Counted from the stretch's first letter, positions 35,066 through 44,654 are shown. The stretch: DNA of 64,000 nt from Streptomyces sp. WZ.A104 (GCF_002382885.1 NZ_NWVL01000037.1:1-64000), one strand, 5' to 3'. Notes: generated by a model from the sequence alone, not told the origin. Made by a program: numbers and translations.

Positions 35066-37789
35066 TTGACCGCCCGCATCTACCGAGACGCCTACGGCAT
35101 TCCGCATCTGCGGGCGACGGACGCATTGGCCCTGGCGCGTGCCCAGGGTGCGGTCACCGCGCGGGACCGTGCCTGGCAGATCGAGGTCGAACGCCACCGC
35201 ACGCTGGGCACCTCCGCGGCCTTCCTCGGCGAGGAGCACGTGCACTGGGACGCCCTCGTCCGGCGCGCGGGCCTGGCGGACACCGCGCGCAGGTGCTTCG
35301 AAAGCCTCTCGCCGGACACGAAGGCCTGGGTGGACGCCTACACCGAGGGCGTCAACTCGGCCCTGCCCGAAGCCCGGCGTCTGGCACCCGAGTTCGCCCG
35401 TACGGAGCTCGCCGCGGCGGCATGGGAGCCGTGGACGCCGCTGGCCCTGTGGCTCTCGCACCACCTGCTCTTCGCGGGCTTCCCCTCCAAGCTCTGGCGC
35501 GACCGTGTCATCGAGGTCCTGGGCGCCGATGCCGTGCGCGGTTTCGCCTCGGACGGCCCGGGCTCCTCGGGAAGCAACGGCTGGCTGCTCGGTCCGGAAC
35601 GCACCACGTCCGGGTTCCCGCTGCTCGGCGGTGATCCGCACCGGTTCATCGAGGCACCGGGCGTCTACCAGCAGATACGTCTCTCCTGCCCCGAGTTCGA
35701 CGTACTGGGACTCGCCGTCCCGGGTGTGCCGGGAATCGCTCACTTCGCTCACGCCGGAAGCGTCGCCTGGGCCATCACCAACTCCATGGCCGACTACCAG
35801 GACCTCTACCGCGAGCGGCTGCGGCGCACGCCCGGAGCCGGGGCCGGGGTGGAGGCCTGGGGTCCGGACGGCTGGGAACAGGCGCGGTCGGGCACCGAGA
35901 CCATCGAAGTGGCGCGGCGGGAACCGGTGGTGGTGGAGACGGTGGAGACCGCGCGCGGCCCGGTCGTGATCGGTGGCGTGCCCGCACAGGAGGAGCCCGG
36001 TGACGCGGGCGATCCGGGCGCGCGGGGCAGGTGGACGGCGGTCAGCCTGCGGTGGCCCGCCCGGGTGCGCGGTTCGCTCGGCTTCGACGCCCTCCCCGCG
36101 CTCCTGCGGTCCCGGTCCGTCGCGGACGTGGACCGAGCCCTGGACCACTGGGTGGAGCCGGTGAACGTGGTGATGGCGGCCGACACGTCCGGGGGATTGC
36201 TGCACCGCGTGGCAGGGGCGGTGCCGGTCCGGGCCGCCGCCAACCGGGTACGTGTCGTCGACGCCTGGGACGAGGCCGCCGCCTGGACCGGCGCCTGGGA
36301 GCCGATGCCGCGGGCCGGGCTCGGCGAGGGACGCGCGGTGATGGCCAACGCCCGGGGCCTGGCTTCGCCTCTCGGCGTCGAGTTCGCCGCCCCGCACCGC
36401 GCCCGCCGGATAGCGGCCTTGCTCGACTCCCGTCCGCGCTGGTCGGCCGGGGAGATGGCCGCCGTGCACACGGACACCCTGCTGGCCCCGGCCTCCGTAC
36501 TGCTGGAACGCCTGGTCCTCCCCCTGACCGGGCTGTCGCCCGCGGCGAACGCACTGCGCGAGGAACTCGTCTCCTGGGACCGGCGCATGGCGGCCGACTC
36601 ACGGGGCGCCGCCGTCTTCGCCGCCTGGCGCGGCGCGCTCACCCGGCGGCTGACCGCCGACCCGGCCCTCGCCGGCCTCACCCCGCGCGCCGACGACCCG
36701 CCCGTCTTCCTGCCGTGGCTGTCCCCGTTGGGCCGTGTCGGCCATGCCCTGGAGGGGTTGACGGCGCCCGGAGTGCTGCCCGGCTCCGTGGACATCGCCA
36801 CGCACACCAGGGAGGCGCTGGAGGAGGTGGCCGCCGCGGGCGTGGCGGCCACCTGGGGCGACACCCACCGCCTCGCTCCCTGGGAGGCGGTGCCCTCGCA
36901 GGACACCGAGTGGCCCGCCGTCCACGGGGATCACGACTGCGTCATGTCGTCCTCCAGCGTGCCCGGCCTCACCGACCTCAGCGCGCGCGCCTCCGCGGCG
37001 CGCTACGTCTGGGACCTCGCCGACCGCGACAACAGCGGGTGGGTGGTTCCGCTGGGCGCTTCGGGGCGGCCGTCCAGTCCCCATCACCACGATCAGCTCG
37101 GCCTGTGGGTGCGCGGCGAGCTCGCACCCGTCGTGACCGACTGGCAGCTGCTCACCGAGGAGGTACCCGTGACCGTCCGCGAGCGGCCCGCCCCCGACGT
37201 GCCGGCCCCCCGCCCCGGCGGAGCGGCCCCGCCCGTGCTCCACACCTGCGAAGTGCCCGGCATCGGCTCCTTCGCGGTGCGGGCCCTCGACCCCGGCGAG
37301 GACGCGGCCGTCGTCCATTCCTGGGTCGACAGCGACCGTGCCCGCTACTGGGGAATGGTCGGCCGTACCGTGGAACAGGTGCGTGAGGTGTACGCCTACG
37401 TCGACGGCCTGGAGACCCACCACGCCTACCTGCTGGAGCACCAGGGGCGTCCCGTCGGGCTGCTCCAGACCTACGAGCCGGAACACGACCCGCTGGGCGA
37501 GCACTATTCCGTCAGGCCCGGGGACGTCGGCATGCACCTGCTGTTCGCCCCCTCCGAGGGCGCGCCCCGAAAGGGCTTCGGCGGGGCGCTGCTGACGGCC
37601 ATGCTCGATTTCGTCTGGGCCGACCCGGCATGTCTACGAGTCGTCGCCGAACCCGACGTACGCAACGAGAAGTCGCACCGCCGGTTGGCGCGCGGCGGTT
37701 TCACCGCCGGCCAGGAGGTCCGGCTGGAGCACAAGACGGCCCGGCTGTTCTTCCTCGCACGCGACACGGGCGCACCCCGGACGGGCTGA
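35066..37789 (+). CDS. Fusion of penicillin-acylase-type Ntn hydrolase and siderophore GNAT
   Basis: A 907-residue two-domain protein. Residues 1-700 form a penicillin amidase-type hydrolase: ARIYRDAYGIPHLRA at the start, SSGSNGWLLGPERT with the probable N-terminal nucleophile Ser170 after autocleavage, GDPHRF, and PGVPGIAHFAHAGSVAWAITN. Residues about 726-907 are a DesC/IucB-like acetyltransferase (RARYWGMVGRTVEQVREVYAYV, DVGMHLLFAP, RVVAEPDVRNEKSH). There is no signal peptide, unlike PvdQ and penicillin G acylase, so it should act in the cytoplasm. The TTG start at 35066 has AGGAG upstream. It may remove an acyl protecting group and add a hydroxamate acyl in one pathway. Confidence 0.88.
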   Translation: MTARIYRDAYGIPHLRATDALALARAQGAVTARDRAWQIEVERHRTLGTSAAFLGEEHVHWDALVRRAGLADTARRCFESLSPDTKAWVDAYTEGVNSALPEARRLAPEFARTELAAAAWEPWTPLALWLSHHLLFAGFPSKLWRDRVIEVLGADAVRGFASDGPGSSGSNGWLLGPERTTSGFPLLGGDPHRFIEAPGVYQQIRLSCPEFDVLGLAVPGVPGIAHFAHAGSVAWAITNSMADYQDLYRERLRRTPGAGAGVEAWGPDGWEQARSGTETIEVARREPVVVETVETARGPVVIGGVPAQEEPGDAGDPGARGRWTAVSLRWPARVRGSLGFDALPALLRSRSVADVDRALDHWVEPVNVVMAADTSGGLLHRVAGAVPVRAAANRVRVVDAWDEAAAWTGAWEPMPRAGLGEGRAVMANARGLASPLGVEFAAPHRARRIAALLDSRPRWSAGEMAAVHTDTLLAPASVLLERLVLPLTGLSPAANALREELVSWDRRMAADSRGAAVFAAWRGALTRRLTADPALAGLTPRADDPPVFLPWLSPLGRVGHALEGLTAPGVLPGSVDIATHTREALEEVAAAGVAATWGDTHRLAPWEAVPSQDTEWPAVHGDHDCVMSSSSVPGLTDLSARASAARYVWDLADRDNSGWVVPLGASGRPSSPHHHDQLGLWVRGELAPVVTDWQLLTEEVPVTVRERPAPDVPAPRPGGAAPPVLHTCEVPGIGSFAVRALDPGEDAAVVHSWVDSDRARYWGMVGRTVEQVREVYAYVDGLETHHAYLLEHQGRPVGLLQTYEPEHDPLGEHYSVRPGDVGMHLLFAPSEGAPRKGFGGALLTAMLDFVWADPACLRVVAEPDVRNEKSHRRLARGGFTAGQEVRLEHKTARLFFLARDTGAPRTG

Positions 37790-37897
37790 GCGGGACGGGG
37801 CCGACGGGCATCATCCGGCCGGCCCGGTGGTTCGTAGAATCCTCGCTCGGCCGGAGGTCACCGGCCGGCTGAACCGGAAACACAAGGAGGTCGCGCC

Positions 37898-39367
37898 ATG
37901 CGGCGCATGACGGTCTGCCAACTCGTGGCCGGGACGGCGGCGAGCCGCCCGCAGGACGCCGCGCTGGTGGTACTGGACCGGCGCGGGAACGCGACCACGG
38001 TCTGCTGGGCGGAGCTCGACGAGCGGGCGAACCACTGCGCCGCCGTGCTGCGCTCGCACGGCGTGCGTGGCCGCGACCCGGTCATGATCGCCCTGCCCAA
38101 CGGCCTCGATCACGTCGTCGCCACCCTCGGGGCCTGGAAGCTCGGTGCCACCGTGGTGCCCCTGGATCCGAGGTTGCGCGCCGAGGAGGCGGAGGCGCTG
38201 ACGGCCGCCGTCCGGCCACGCGTCCTGGTGGGCGTCCCGGCGGACGCCCCGACCGACGGCCGGCTCACCCCGGCCGCGTGGGGCGACGGCCGCAGCACGC
38301 GGTCTCCCGGGCAGCCGGACGCGGAGCCGCGCAGCGCCTCGGCGACCGGGGGGACCACCGGGCGGCCGAGGATCATCCACCGGCGCCGGGGGTGGGTCTT
38401 CGACGCCGACGACCTGCCGAGCCCGCACGAACGGGCGGTCGGCCTGGACACGGGCCAGGTGCAGCTGGTGGCGGCGCCCCTTCACCACAGCGGGTTCGGC
38501 GCCCTGCACCATGGACTCGCGCTCGGCCACACCGTGGTGCTCCTGCCACGCTTCATGCCGTCCCTGGCGGTCGAGGCCGTCGAGCGGTACCGGGTCAACG
38601 TGATGCGGCTGGTGCCGACCATGATGCAGATGCTCCTCGATCCCCGGGTGGGCCTGCGTGACCGGGACCTGTCCTCGGTGACCGCCCTCCATCACGGCTC
38701 GGCCCCGTGCCCTCCCGAGGTGAAGCGGGCCTGGATCGGGATTCTCGGGGCGGAGCGGGTCTTCGAGAGCTACTCCTCGCAGGAGCAGCTCGGCTTTGTG
38801 TACATCCGTGGCGACGACTGGCTGGCCAGGCCCGGAAGCGTGGGACGGCCCGCGCCGGGGGCGATCGCCGTGGTGGGCGAGGACGACGAGCCGTGCGCAC
38901 CCGGTGAGCCCGGCCGGCTGTTCTTCCGGTGCGCGGGCGAGGGCCCCGACTATCTCAGCGCGCCCGCGGAACTGCCGGTCTGGCGGGACACGTACCGCAG
39001 CGTCGGCGATCTGGGCTACCTGGACGAGGACGGCTACCTGTACGTCCTGGGCAGGGCCGGGGAGATGATCAACGTGGGCGGGGCCAACGTCTACCCGGCT
39101 GAGATCGAGGGGGTCCTGGCCTCCGCGCCCGGGGTCGCCGACTCCTGTGTCGTGCCCCGTCCGCACGCCCTGCTGGGAGAGGTGCCGCATGCGCTGGTGG
39201 TGCCCGCCGGTGCCCAGGGCCCGGACCTCGCGGTGCTCGACGCGCACTGCCGTGGCCGTCTGTCTCCCGCGAAGGTCCCGGCCTCGTACGAGGTGGTGCC
39301 GTCGCTGCCGCGCGACGAGAGCGGCAAGCTCCGCCGCAGGGACCTGCCGGTACCGTCAGCCCGCTGA
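37898..39367 (+). CDS. AMP-dependent acyl ligase
   Basis: A 489-residue ANL enzyme. The phosphate-binding loop is SATGGTTGRPR (about 147-157), with SYSSQEQLGF near the A5 region, YRSVGDLGYLDEDGYLYVLGR and the catalytic lysine region SLPRDESGKLRRR at the C-terminus. The N-terminal part is slightly shorter than in acyl-CoA synthetases. AAGGAGG gives a strong ribosome-binding site. It follows the acylase gene by 108 bp in the same direction and ends 12 bp inside the convergent ABC ATPase gene. It could load an acid onto CoA or onto one of the three carrier proteins. Confidence 0.88.
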   Translation: MRRMTVCQLVAGTAASRPQDAALVVLDRRGNATTVCWAELDERANHCAAVLRSHGVRGRDPVMIALPNGLDHVVATLGAWKLGATVVPLDPRLRAEEAEALTAAVRPRVLVGVPADAPTDGRLTPAAWGDGRSTRSPGQPDAEPRSASATGGTTGRPRIIHRRRGWVFDADDLPSPHERAVGLDTGQVQLVAAPLHHSGFGALHHGLALGHTVVLLPRFMPSLAVEAVERYRVNVMRLVPTMMQMLLDPRVGLRDRDLSSVTALHHGSAPCPPEVKRAWIGILGAERVFESYSSQEQLGFVYIRGDDWLARPGSVGRPAPGAIAVVGEDDEPCAPGEPGRLFFRCAGEGPDYLSAPAELPVWRDTYRSVGDLGYLDEDGYLYVLGRAGEMINVGGANVYPAEIEGVLASAPGVADSCVVPRPHALLGEVPHALVVPAGAQGPDLAVLDAHCRGRLSPAKVPASYEVVPSLPRDESGKLRRRDLPVPSAR

Positions 39368-40303
39368 CACGACCTGCTGGACGATGTCCGCGATGTCCGG
39401 CTCACGCAGTGAGAGGTCCACGATGTCGGCCTGCGAGGCCACCTGGGCGATGACGGCGGAGGCGCTCGTCGTGGTGGGGAACGCGAGCCACTGGCGGGGA
39501 CCCTCGACCCGGGTGACCCGGACGCCCGGCAGGGTCAGCGCCTCCACCGGGTCCTTCAGGTCGACGACAAGGGTACGGTCGGCGTTCATCCGGGAGCGCA
39601 GTCCTTCGAGGGACCCGTCGAAGCCGATGCGCCCGTCGTCCACGACGACGATGCGCCCGCACAGTCGCTCGATGTCCTCAAGGTCGTGCGTCGTCAGGAT
39701 GATGGTGGTGCCCCGGCTGGTGTTCAGTTCCTCCAGGAAGCCGCGCACCGTGCTCTTGCTGACCGCGTCGAGCCCGATGGTGGGCTCGTCCAGGAAGAGG
39801 ATCTCCGGGTCGTGCAGCAGCGCCGCGGTCAGTTCGCCGCGCATGCGCTGCCCGAGGGAAAGCTGACGCACCGGCGTCCGCAGGAACCCCTCCATGTCGA
39901 GCAGTTCGACGTACCGGTCGAAGTTCTCCCGGAACCGCTCGTCGGGGATGCGGTAGAGATGGTGGATGAGCCGGAAGCTGTCCTCCAGCGGAAGGTCCCA
40001 CCACAGGGTGCTGCGCTGGCCGAAGACGACGCCGATACGCCGTGCCAGAGCGACCCGTTCGCGGCTGGGTACGAGACCGGCGACCTGCACCGTGCCGGAC
40101 GTGGGGGTGAGGATTCCCGTCAGCATCTTGATCATCGTCGACTTGCCGGCGCCGTTGGGACCGATGTACCCCACGGTCTCGCCCTGCTCCACCCGCAGCG
40201 AGATGCCGTGCACGGCGTCCACGGTGGTGCGCTTCCCTCGCAGCATCCCACCCTTGCGAACGCTGAACGACTTACGGACGTCGGTGACTTCGATGAGGCT
40301 CAT
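39356..40303 (-). CDS. ABC-2 type transporter ATP-binding protein
   Basis: A 315-residue ATPase of the family that pairs with two DUF990/ABC-2 permeases (EcfA2/Rv-type export systems). Walker A GPNGAGKST is at about residues 48-56, the signature is LSLGQRMRGELTAAL (with LSLGQ in place of LSGGQ), and Walker B is ILFLDEPTIGLD. The ATG is two bases after the stop of the upstream permease. As the last gene of a seven-gene operon with carrier-protein enzymes, it probably exports the product or an intermediate. Confidence 0.92.
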   Translation of the reverse strand: MSLIEVTDVRKSFSVRKGGMLRGKRTTVDAVHGISLRVEQGETVGYIGPNGAGKSTMIKMLTGILTPTSGTVQVAGLVPSRERVALARRIGVVFGQRSTLWWDLPLEDSFRLIHHLYRIPDERFRENFDRYVELLDMEGFLRTPVRQLSLGQRMRGELTAALLHDPEILFLDEPTIGLDAVSKSTVRGFLEELNTSRGTTIILTTHDLEDIERLCGRIVVVDDGRIGFDGSLEGLRSRMNADRTLVVDLKDPVEALTLPGVRVTRVEGPRQWLAFPTTTSASAVIAQVASQADIVDLSLREPDIADIVQQVVSAG

Positions 40304-40305
40304 GG

Positions 40306-41109
40306 TCAGTTCCCAGTGGATCGGTAGCGGCGGACCCCGCCCTGCCAGGCCGCCCGGGCCAGCAGGACGAGGATCAGGGCCACGACGGGCGAGGCGAACT
40401 GCAGCGCCGGTGGCAGACCCAGCGGGTCGGGGCGGTCCAGCACGTAGAGGGCCGGATACCAGTTCACGAAACCGAGCGGCACCACCCAGGTGAGCACTCG
40501 CAGCGCCTGCTGGCCGTACACGGCCAGCGGGTACTGGGTCAGCATGTTCCCCCCGTAGGTGAACGCACTGATCACCTCGGCCACGTCGTTGATGAGGAAG
40601 AGCAGGGCCGCGCTGAGCACCCGGATGGCGCCGAAGATGACGGCCCCGGAGAGGACCATGCCGACGAGGACCAGCACCCGGGTCCCGTCCCAGTCCACCG
40701 GCACCATCGGCAGGGACACTCCGAGCACCACCAGGCCCTGGAGCAGTACCGCCACCCTGCGCGGGCTGAAGTCCTCGGCCGCCACCTGCACCAGCGTGCT
40801 CGCCGGACGGACCAGCATCGAGTCGAAGGTGCCCATACGGATGCGATATCCGAGCAGGTCCACATTGCCGACGGCGAGGTCGGCGAGTCCGAAGGCCAGG
40901 TAGGCGGTGCCGTAGAGGAACAGCACCTCCCGCAGGCCGAACCCGGCCAGGGCGTCCACCTGCGAGAAGAGGACCCCGACCATGGCCAGGTCCATCAGTG
41001 TGATCAGCGCCTGGGAGACCGTCATCAGGATCAGCGAGGCAGGGTACTGCCAGGCGGCCCTGGTCCACATGCGCACGAGCAGGCCGTAGGCCCGCAGAGC
41101 CTCAACCAC
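40306..41109 (-). CDS. ABC-2 family permease (second subunit)
   Basis: A 267-residue membrane protein with six predicted helices. It opens with ALRAYGLLVRMWTRAAWQYP; SLILMTVSQALITLMDLAMVGVLF and the loop GYRIRMGTFDSMLVRPAS, with the arginine-centred motif of DUF990-like permeases, follow. The GTG start overlaps the end of the first permease gene. Together with the other permease and the ATPase it forms a heterodimeric exporter. The substrate is inferred only from position. Confidence 0.9.
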   Translation of the reverse strand: MVEALRAYGLLVRMWTRAAWQYPASLILMTVSQALITLMDLAMVGVLFSQVDALAGFGLREVLFLYGTAYLAFGLADLAVGNVDLLGYRIRMGTFDSMLVRPASTLVQVAAEDFSPRRVAVLLQGLVVLGVSLPMVPVDWDGTRVLVLVGMVLSGAVIFGAIRVLSAALLFLINDVAEVISAFTYGGNMLTQYPLAVYGQQALRVLTWVVPLGFVNWYPALYVLDRPDPLGLPPALQFASPVVALILVLLARAAWQGGVRRYRSTGN

Positions 41110-41893
41110 CCTGCACCACCATCGAGGTCCGCACACGGTGCGTCATCAGGGCCCCGACCGCCAGGATCGCGACCGCCCACAGGGCCTGGAACCCCAGGGC
41201 GCCGAACGCCTCCGCCCCTTGATGGGTGCCGAGGAACACATCCGCCGGGACCTGGAGCATCGCCGACCACGGAAGCACGGACGCGAGGGTGCCGAACCAC
41301 CCGGGCAGCATGACGAGAGGCACGACCATGCCCGAGAAGAACAGGGTGAGGAGTGTCATCAGGGTCTCCAGGCCGCGTGAGTCCATGACCCACCACACGG
41401 CCAGCGCGACGACGTAGCGAAGGGCGAAGCTGACCGCGAAGGCCAGGAGCAACGAGACGAGGAAGAGGCCCCACTGTCCCGGGCCGCCGGGGAGACGGAC
41501 CTCGAAGAAGACGATGCCCGCCAGGAACGGGAAGGCGCGGAAGAGGAGTTGGAACGCCGAGCGCCCCATGTCGGTGGCGAACCACCACAGCTGGAAGTGG
41601 GCGGGGCGCAGCAGGTCGACGACGACGTCCCCGGTGCGGATGCGCTGGGGCAGGTCCATGCCGAGGCCGAACATGGAGAGCGGGGCCGCCAGCGCCTGGC
41701 ACAGAAACGCGAACGTCACGGCGTCCACGGCGTCGTACCCGCCGATGTCACCCCGTGCGTCCCACACCGCGAGGAAGATGTAGGCCTTGACGAAAGCCCA
41801 CACGGTGTTGGTGAAAACCCCCGCGGCTGTCGCCGCCCGATAGGTGCTGTAGCGACGGAACTCGCTTTTGGCGACTTCCAGATAGATCCGCAC
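41102..41893 (-). CDS. ABC-2 family permease (first subunit)
   Basis: A 263-residue membrane protein, DUF990-like. MRIYLEVAKSEFRRYSTYRA precedes the first helix, RIRTGDVVVDLLRPAHF is the conserved loop, and GLETLMTLLTLFFSGMVVPLVMLPGWF is the paired helical hairpin. GTG at 41893 is preferred because the upstream frame is not conserved in wording. Its stop overlaps the start of the next permease by eight bases. It lies 203 bp after the acyl-CoA dehydrogenase gene, so it may have its own promoter. Confidence 0.9.
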   Translation of the reverse strand: MRIYLEVAKSEFRRYSTYRAATAAGVFTNTVWAFVKAYIFLAVWDARGDIGGYDAVDAVTFAFLCQALAAPLSMFGLGMDLPQRIRTGDVVVDLLRPAHFQLWWFATDMGRSAFQLLFRAFPFLAGIVFFEVRLPGGPGQWGLFLVSLLLAFAVSFALRYVVALAVWWVMDSRGLETLMTLLTLFFSGMVVPLVMLPGWFGTLASVLPWSAMLQVPADVFLGTHQGAEAFGALGFQALWAVAILAVGALMTHRVRTSMVVQGG

Positions 41894-42096
41894 TCGTGTT
41901 CCGTTTCTCGCGCCGAGGCCGGCGATCGTGCCTGCTGTGAGGGTTTCAGCAGCGTGCCGCGCACAACCGCCTGATCGTTCGTGAGGCCGGAGAGGGCTGA
42001 GCCTGTCCGGCGGGCCACTCCCCGTACCCGAGGTGGCGGGACCAGGAGGCCGAAACACGACATTGATACGACATTATGACATGCAGCGATCAACGA

Positions 42097-43326
42097 TCAT
42101 CCGGGTCCGGGTCCGGCCCCGGGCTCGCCGAAACGGGGGGTACGCGGCGTGTGGTCCAGCACACTGTGCAGGCCGACGGTCGTCCAGAGCCGGTCATTGG
42201 AATAGTTGAGCGCCGCCGACCGCAGATCCCGGAAGACGCGCTCCAGGGGCACGGGCGAGTCCTGCCGGTAGCCGACGGAGAGGCCCGACAGCTGAACCAG
42301 CCGGTCCACCGCGCGGAAACTCAGCTCCGAGGCGGCCAGTTTGAGCGTGTTGAGCCGGATCTGGGTGGCTGGTCGCGACAGCGTCCCCGCCGCCGCGCGG
42401 ACCGCCTCCACCTCCATCCGGGTCTGCTCCAGGTAGGCACCGACCAGTTCCAGGTCCACCCGGATCCGTCCGATCCTCTCCTGGACCAGCTCCGACCGGA
42501 TGTCCACCCGGATCAGTTCGTCCCGGGCCCGCAGGCGCTTCGTCACCTCGCTGAAGGCGCCTCGCGCCGCACCGAGCCAGCAGGCGCTCCACCCGAGGTG
42601 TCCCAGGGGGATCAGACTCTCGGTGGCGACCTCGCGGAACCGGCCCGGCGGCCCGATGACACCCCACTCCGGCACGCGGCCGGTTAGACGCAGGCCCACA
42701 CTGCGGGTGCCCCGCATGCCCATGGCCTTCCAGCTTCCTACCTCGTCGATGTTCAGAAGCGAACGGTCGGCGTAGACCAGGGAGCTCTCCGTGGGGGCCG
42801 CGTCGGGGGAGACACGCGCGGTGACGAGGAAGGCGTCGGCCTGGTTGCCGCCGGTCACCACCGGGGCGTCCCGGTCGAGGAGGATGCCGGTCTCGTCCTG
42901 TCGCAGCGCGGAACGCGCGGTGAGCAGGTCCCCGCCCTTGCCCCGCTCCGTGGTGACGGAGGCGAGGTACAGCTCTCCGGCCGCCACCCGGGGCAGCACC
43001 TCACGGCGCAGGCGCTCGGATCCGTACCGGACCACGGCATCCACCTGCTGGCCGTGCATCGCCCAGATCAGCGCGGTGGACAGGCAACCGGCCGCGAGCC
43101 GTCCCGCCGCGGTGGTGAACGCGCCGAGCCCGAGGCCGAGACCGCCGTACTCCCTGGGCACCAGCAGACCCATGAGGCCGAGCTCCCGCAGAGCGGCCAG
43201 GCTCTCGGAGGGAAAGACGCCGTCCCCGTCCACCCGAGCGGCATGCTCGGCCAGCACCGAGGCGGCCGTCGCCACCGCGTCCTCCCACTCCGCTTCCGGC
43301 GCCCCGGTGTTCTCGTCGCCGTTCAC
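42097..43326 (-). CDS. Acyl-CoA (acyl-carrier) dehydrogenase 1
   Basis: A 409-residue flavoprotein of the acyl-CoA dehydrogenase fold. The N-terminal helices have ESLAALRELGLMGLLVPREYGGLGLGLGAF, the middle beta domain starts at YLASVTTERGKGGDL, and the C-terminal bundle ends with RLWTTVGLHSVLDH. The GTG start overlaps the decarboxylase stop (GTGA). Its position beside an ACP and AMP ligase suggests it oxidises a carrier-bound acyl chain, as in some pyrrole and enamide pathways. The catalytic base could not be located with confidence. Confidence 0.88.
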   Translation of the reverse strand: MNGDENTGAPEAEWEDAVATAASVLAEHAARVDGDGVFPSESLAALRELGLMGLLVPREYGGLGLGLGAFTTAAGRLAAGCLSTALIWAMHGQQVDAVVRYGSERLRREVLPRVAAGELYLASVTTERGKGGDLLTARSALRQDETGILLDRDAPVVTGGNQADAFLVTARVSPDAAPTESSLVYADRSLLNIDEVGSWKAMGMRGTRSVGLRLTGRVPEWGVIGPPGRFREVATESLIPLGHLGWSACWLGAARGAFSEVTKRLRARDELIRVDIRSELVQERIGRIRVDLELVGAYLEQTRMEVEAVRAAAGTLSRPATQIRLNTLKLAASELSFRAVDRLVQLSGLSVGYRQDSPVPLERVFRDLRSAALNYSNDRLWTTVGLHSVLDHTPRTPRFGEPGAGPGPG

Positions 43327-44654
43327 TCCCCGGTCCCTTCGGCCTGGCGGTCGGGCAGCGGCCGGGCCACCAGCTCCAGCCTGCTGGCGGACACGACGTC
43401 GTCCCCGTCGAGCACGACACAGCCCGGCAGGGGGCGGCTGAGGAAACCGAGCAGGCTCGCATGAAGGCCGTACGCGCCGGTGTTGGGCACCGCGAGCAGC
43501 GAGTCCACAGCAGGGGGCCTCATGACGTGACGTCTTGCGAGCACGTCCAGCGGTGTGCACAGCGGACCCACCAGTACGGTCGGCCGCTCCTCGCAGGACT
43601 GCTCCGCGTCGTCGAGCGGTTCCGCCCGCACCCCGGCCGTCATGAGACGCCCGAGCCCCGCCATGCCGCCCAGCACGTTCGTACCGGCGTCGAGCACCAC
43701 GTAGACGGTGTCGTGGCTGGTCTTGACGTCGGTGACGGAGCTGAGGAGCGTGCCGCTGTCACCCGTCAGAGCCCGGCCGGACTCGAAGGCGACGGCCGGG
43801 GAACCCTCGCGCCAGCCCGGGAGCGTACGGTCGAGGACCTTCTCCAGCTCCACGCGCAGCGACGGATATCCGGCCGGGGAGCCCGGCCGGGCGTAGGGTG
43901 CGGCGAAGCCGCCGCCCAGGTCGGCGATGCCGCCGGTGAGGCCGAGTCGTTTCCGGGCCGACGCGGTCGCCTCGGCTGCGGCGGCGAACTCCGCGAGGAG
44001 TGCGGCCTCCCCCTCGATGTTGGTGCCCGCGAACAGATGGGTGCCCACGATCTCCAGGTGGTCACTCCGGGCGGCGAGCAGCTCTCCGAGCTCTCGCTGG
44101 TCCATGCCGAACTGCGAGGGCTTGCCCGTCATCCGCAGACCGGCGCCCGAGGCACCGCCCGCGTTCAGTCGCACCAGGCACCGCGCTGTCGTGCCGGCTC
44201 CGGCCGACAACCGTGCGACGCGCCGGTAGTCGGCCACCGACTCCACGGAGAACAGCCGCACGCCGGCGCCGAGGGCGGCGGTGATCTCCGCCGCCGTCTT
44301 CCCCGGACCGGTGTAGAGGAAGTCCTCGGGCGCGAACCCGGCGCGCAGCGCGACATCGAGTTCACCGGTGGAGCTGACCTCGGCGGCCAGCCCTGCCCGG
44401 GCCAGGACGGAAACGACGTGGGGGTCGGGGTTCGCCTTGAGCGAGTAGCAGAGCCGGGATTCCTCCGGCAGGGCGGCACGCAGCCGCGCCGCGGCGTCCC
44501 GCACCCGGTCGAGCCGCAGGACGTACAGCGGGGTGCCGAAGCGCGCGCCGAGGTCGAGCAGGGCTCGCCGCTCACGCGGGTCGAGCCCGGCCGGTTCCGC
44601 ACCCGCCGTACCGGAAGCGGTCGCGGCGGACGGGCCCGCAGGCGGCGACGTCAT
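43323..44654 (-). CDS. Fold-type III PLP decarboxylase (DAP/ornithine type)
   Basis: A 443-residue alanine-racemase-fold decarboxylase. The PLP lysine is probably K73 in LCYSLKANPD; the phosphate site is IADLGGGFAAPYA (near 243-255); and the conserved Cys of the partner active site is C366 in VGPLCTPLD. It lies between an ACP and an acyl-CoA dehydrogenase, like BtrK of butirosin and the decarboxylase of exosortase-associated loci, which act on carrier-bound substrates. It might instead make cadaverine or putrescine for the siderophore, since desA is absent. ATGA overlap with the ACP gene. Confidence 0.88.
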   Translation of the reverse strand: MTSPPAGPSAATASGTAGAEPAGLDPRERRALLDLGARFGTPLYVLRLDRVRDAAARLRAALPEESRLCYSLKANPDPHVVSVLARAGLAAEVSSTGELDVALRAGFAPEDFLYTGPGKTAAEITAALGAGVRLFSVESVADYRRVARLSAGAGTTARCLVRLNAGGASGAGLRMTGKPSQFGMDQRELGELLAARSDHLEIVGTHLFAGTNIEGEAALLAEFAAAAEATASARKRLGLTGGIADLGGGFAAPYARPGSPAGYPSLRVELEKVLDRTLPGWREGSPAVAFESGRALTGDSGTLLSSVTDVKTSHDTVYVVLDAGTNVLGGMAGLGRLMTAGVRAEPLDDAEQSCEERPTVLVGPLCTPLDVLARRHVMRPPAVDSLLAVPNTGAYGLHASLLGFLSRPLPGCVVLDGDDVVSASRLELVARPLPDRQAEGTGE

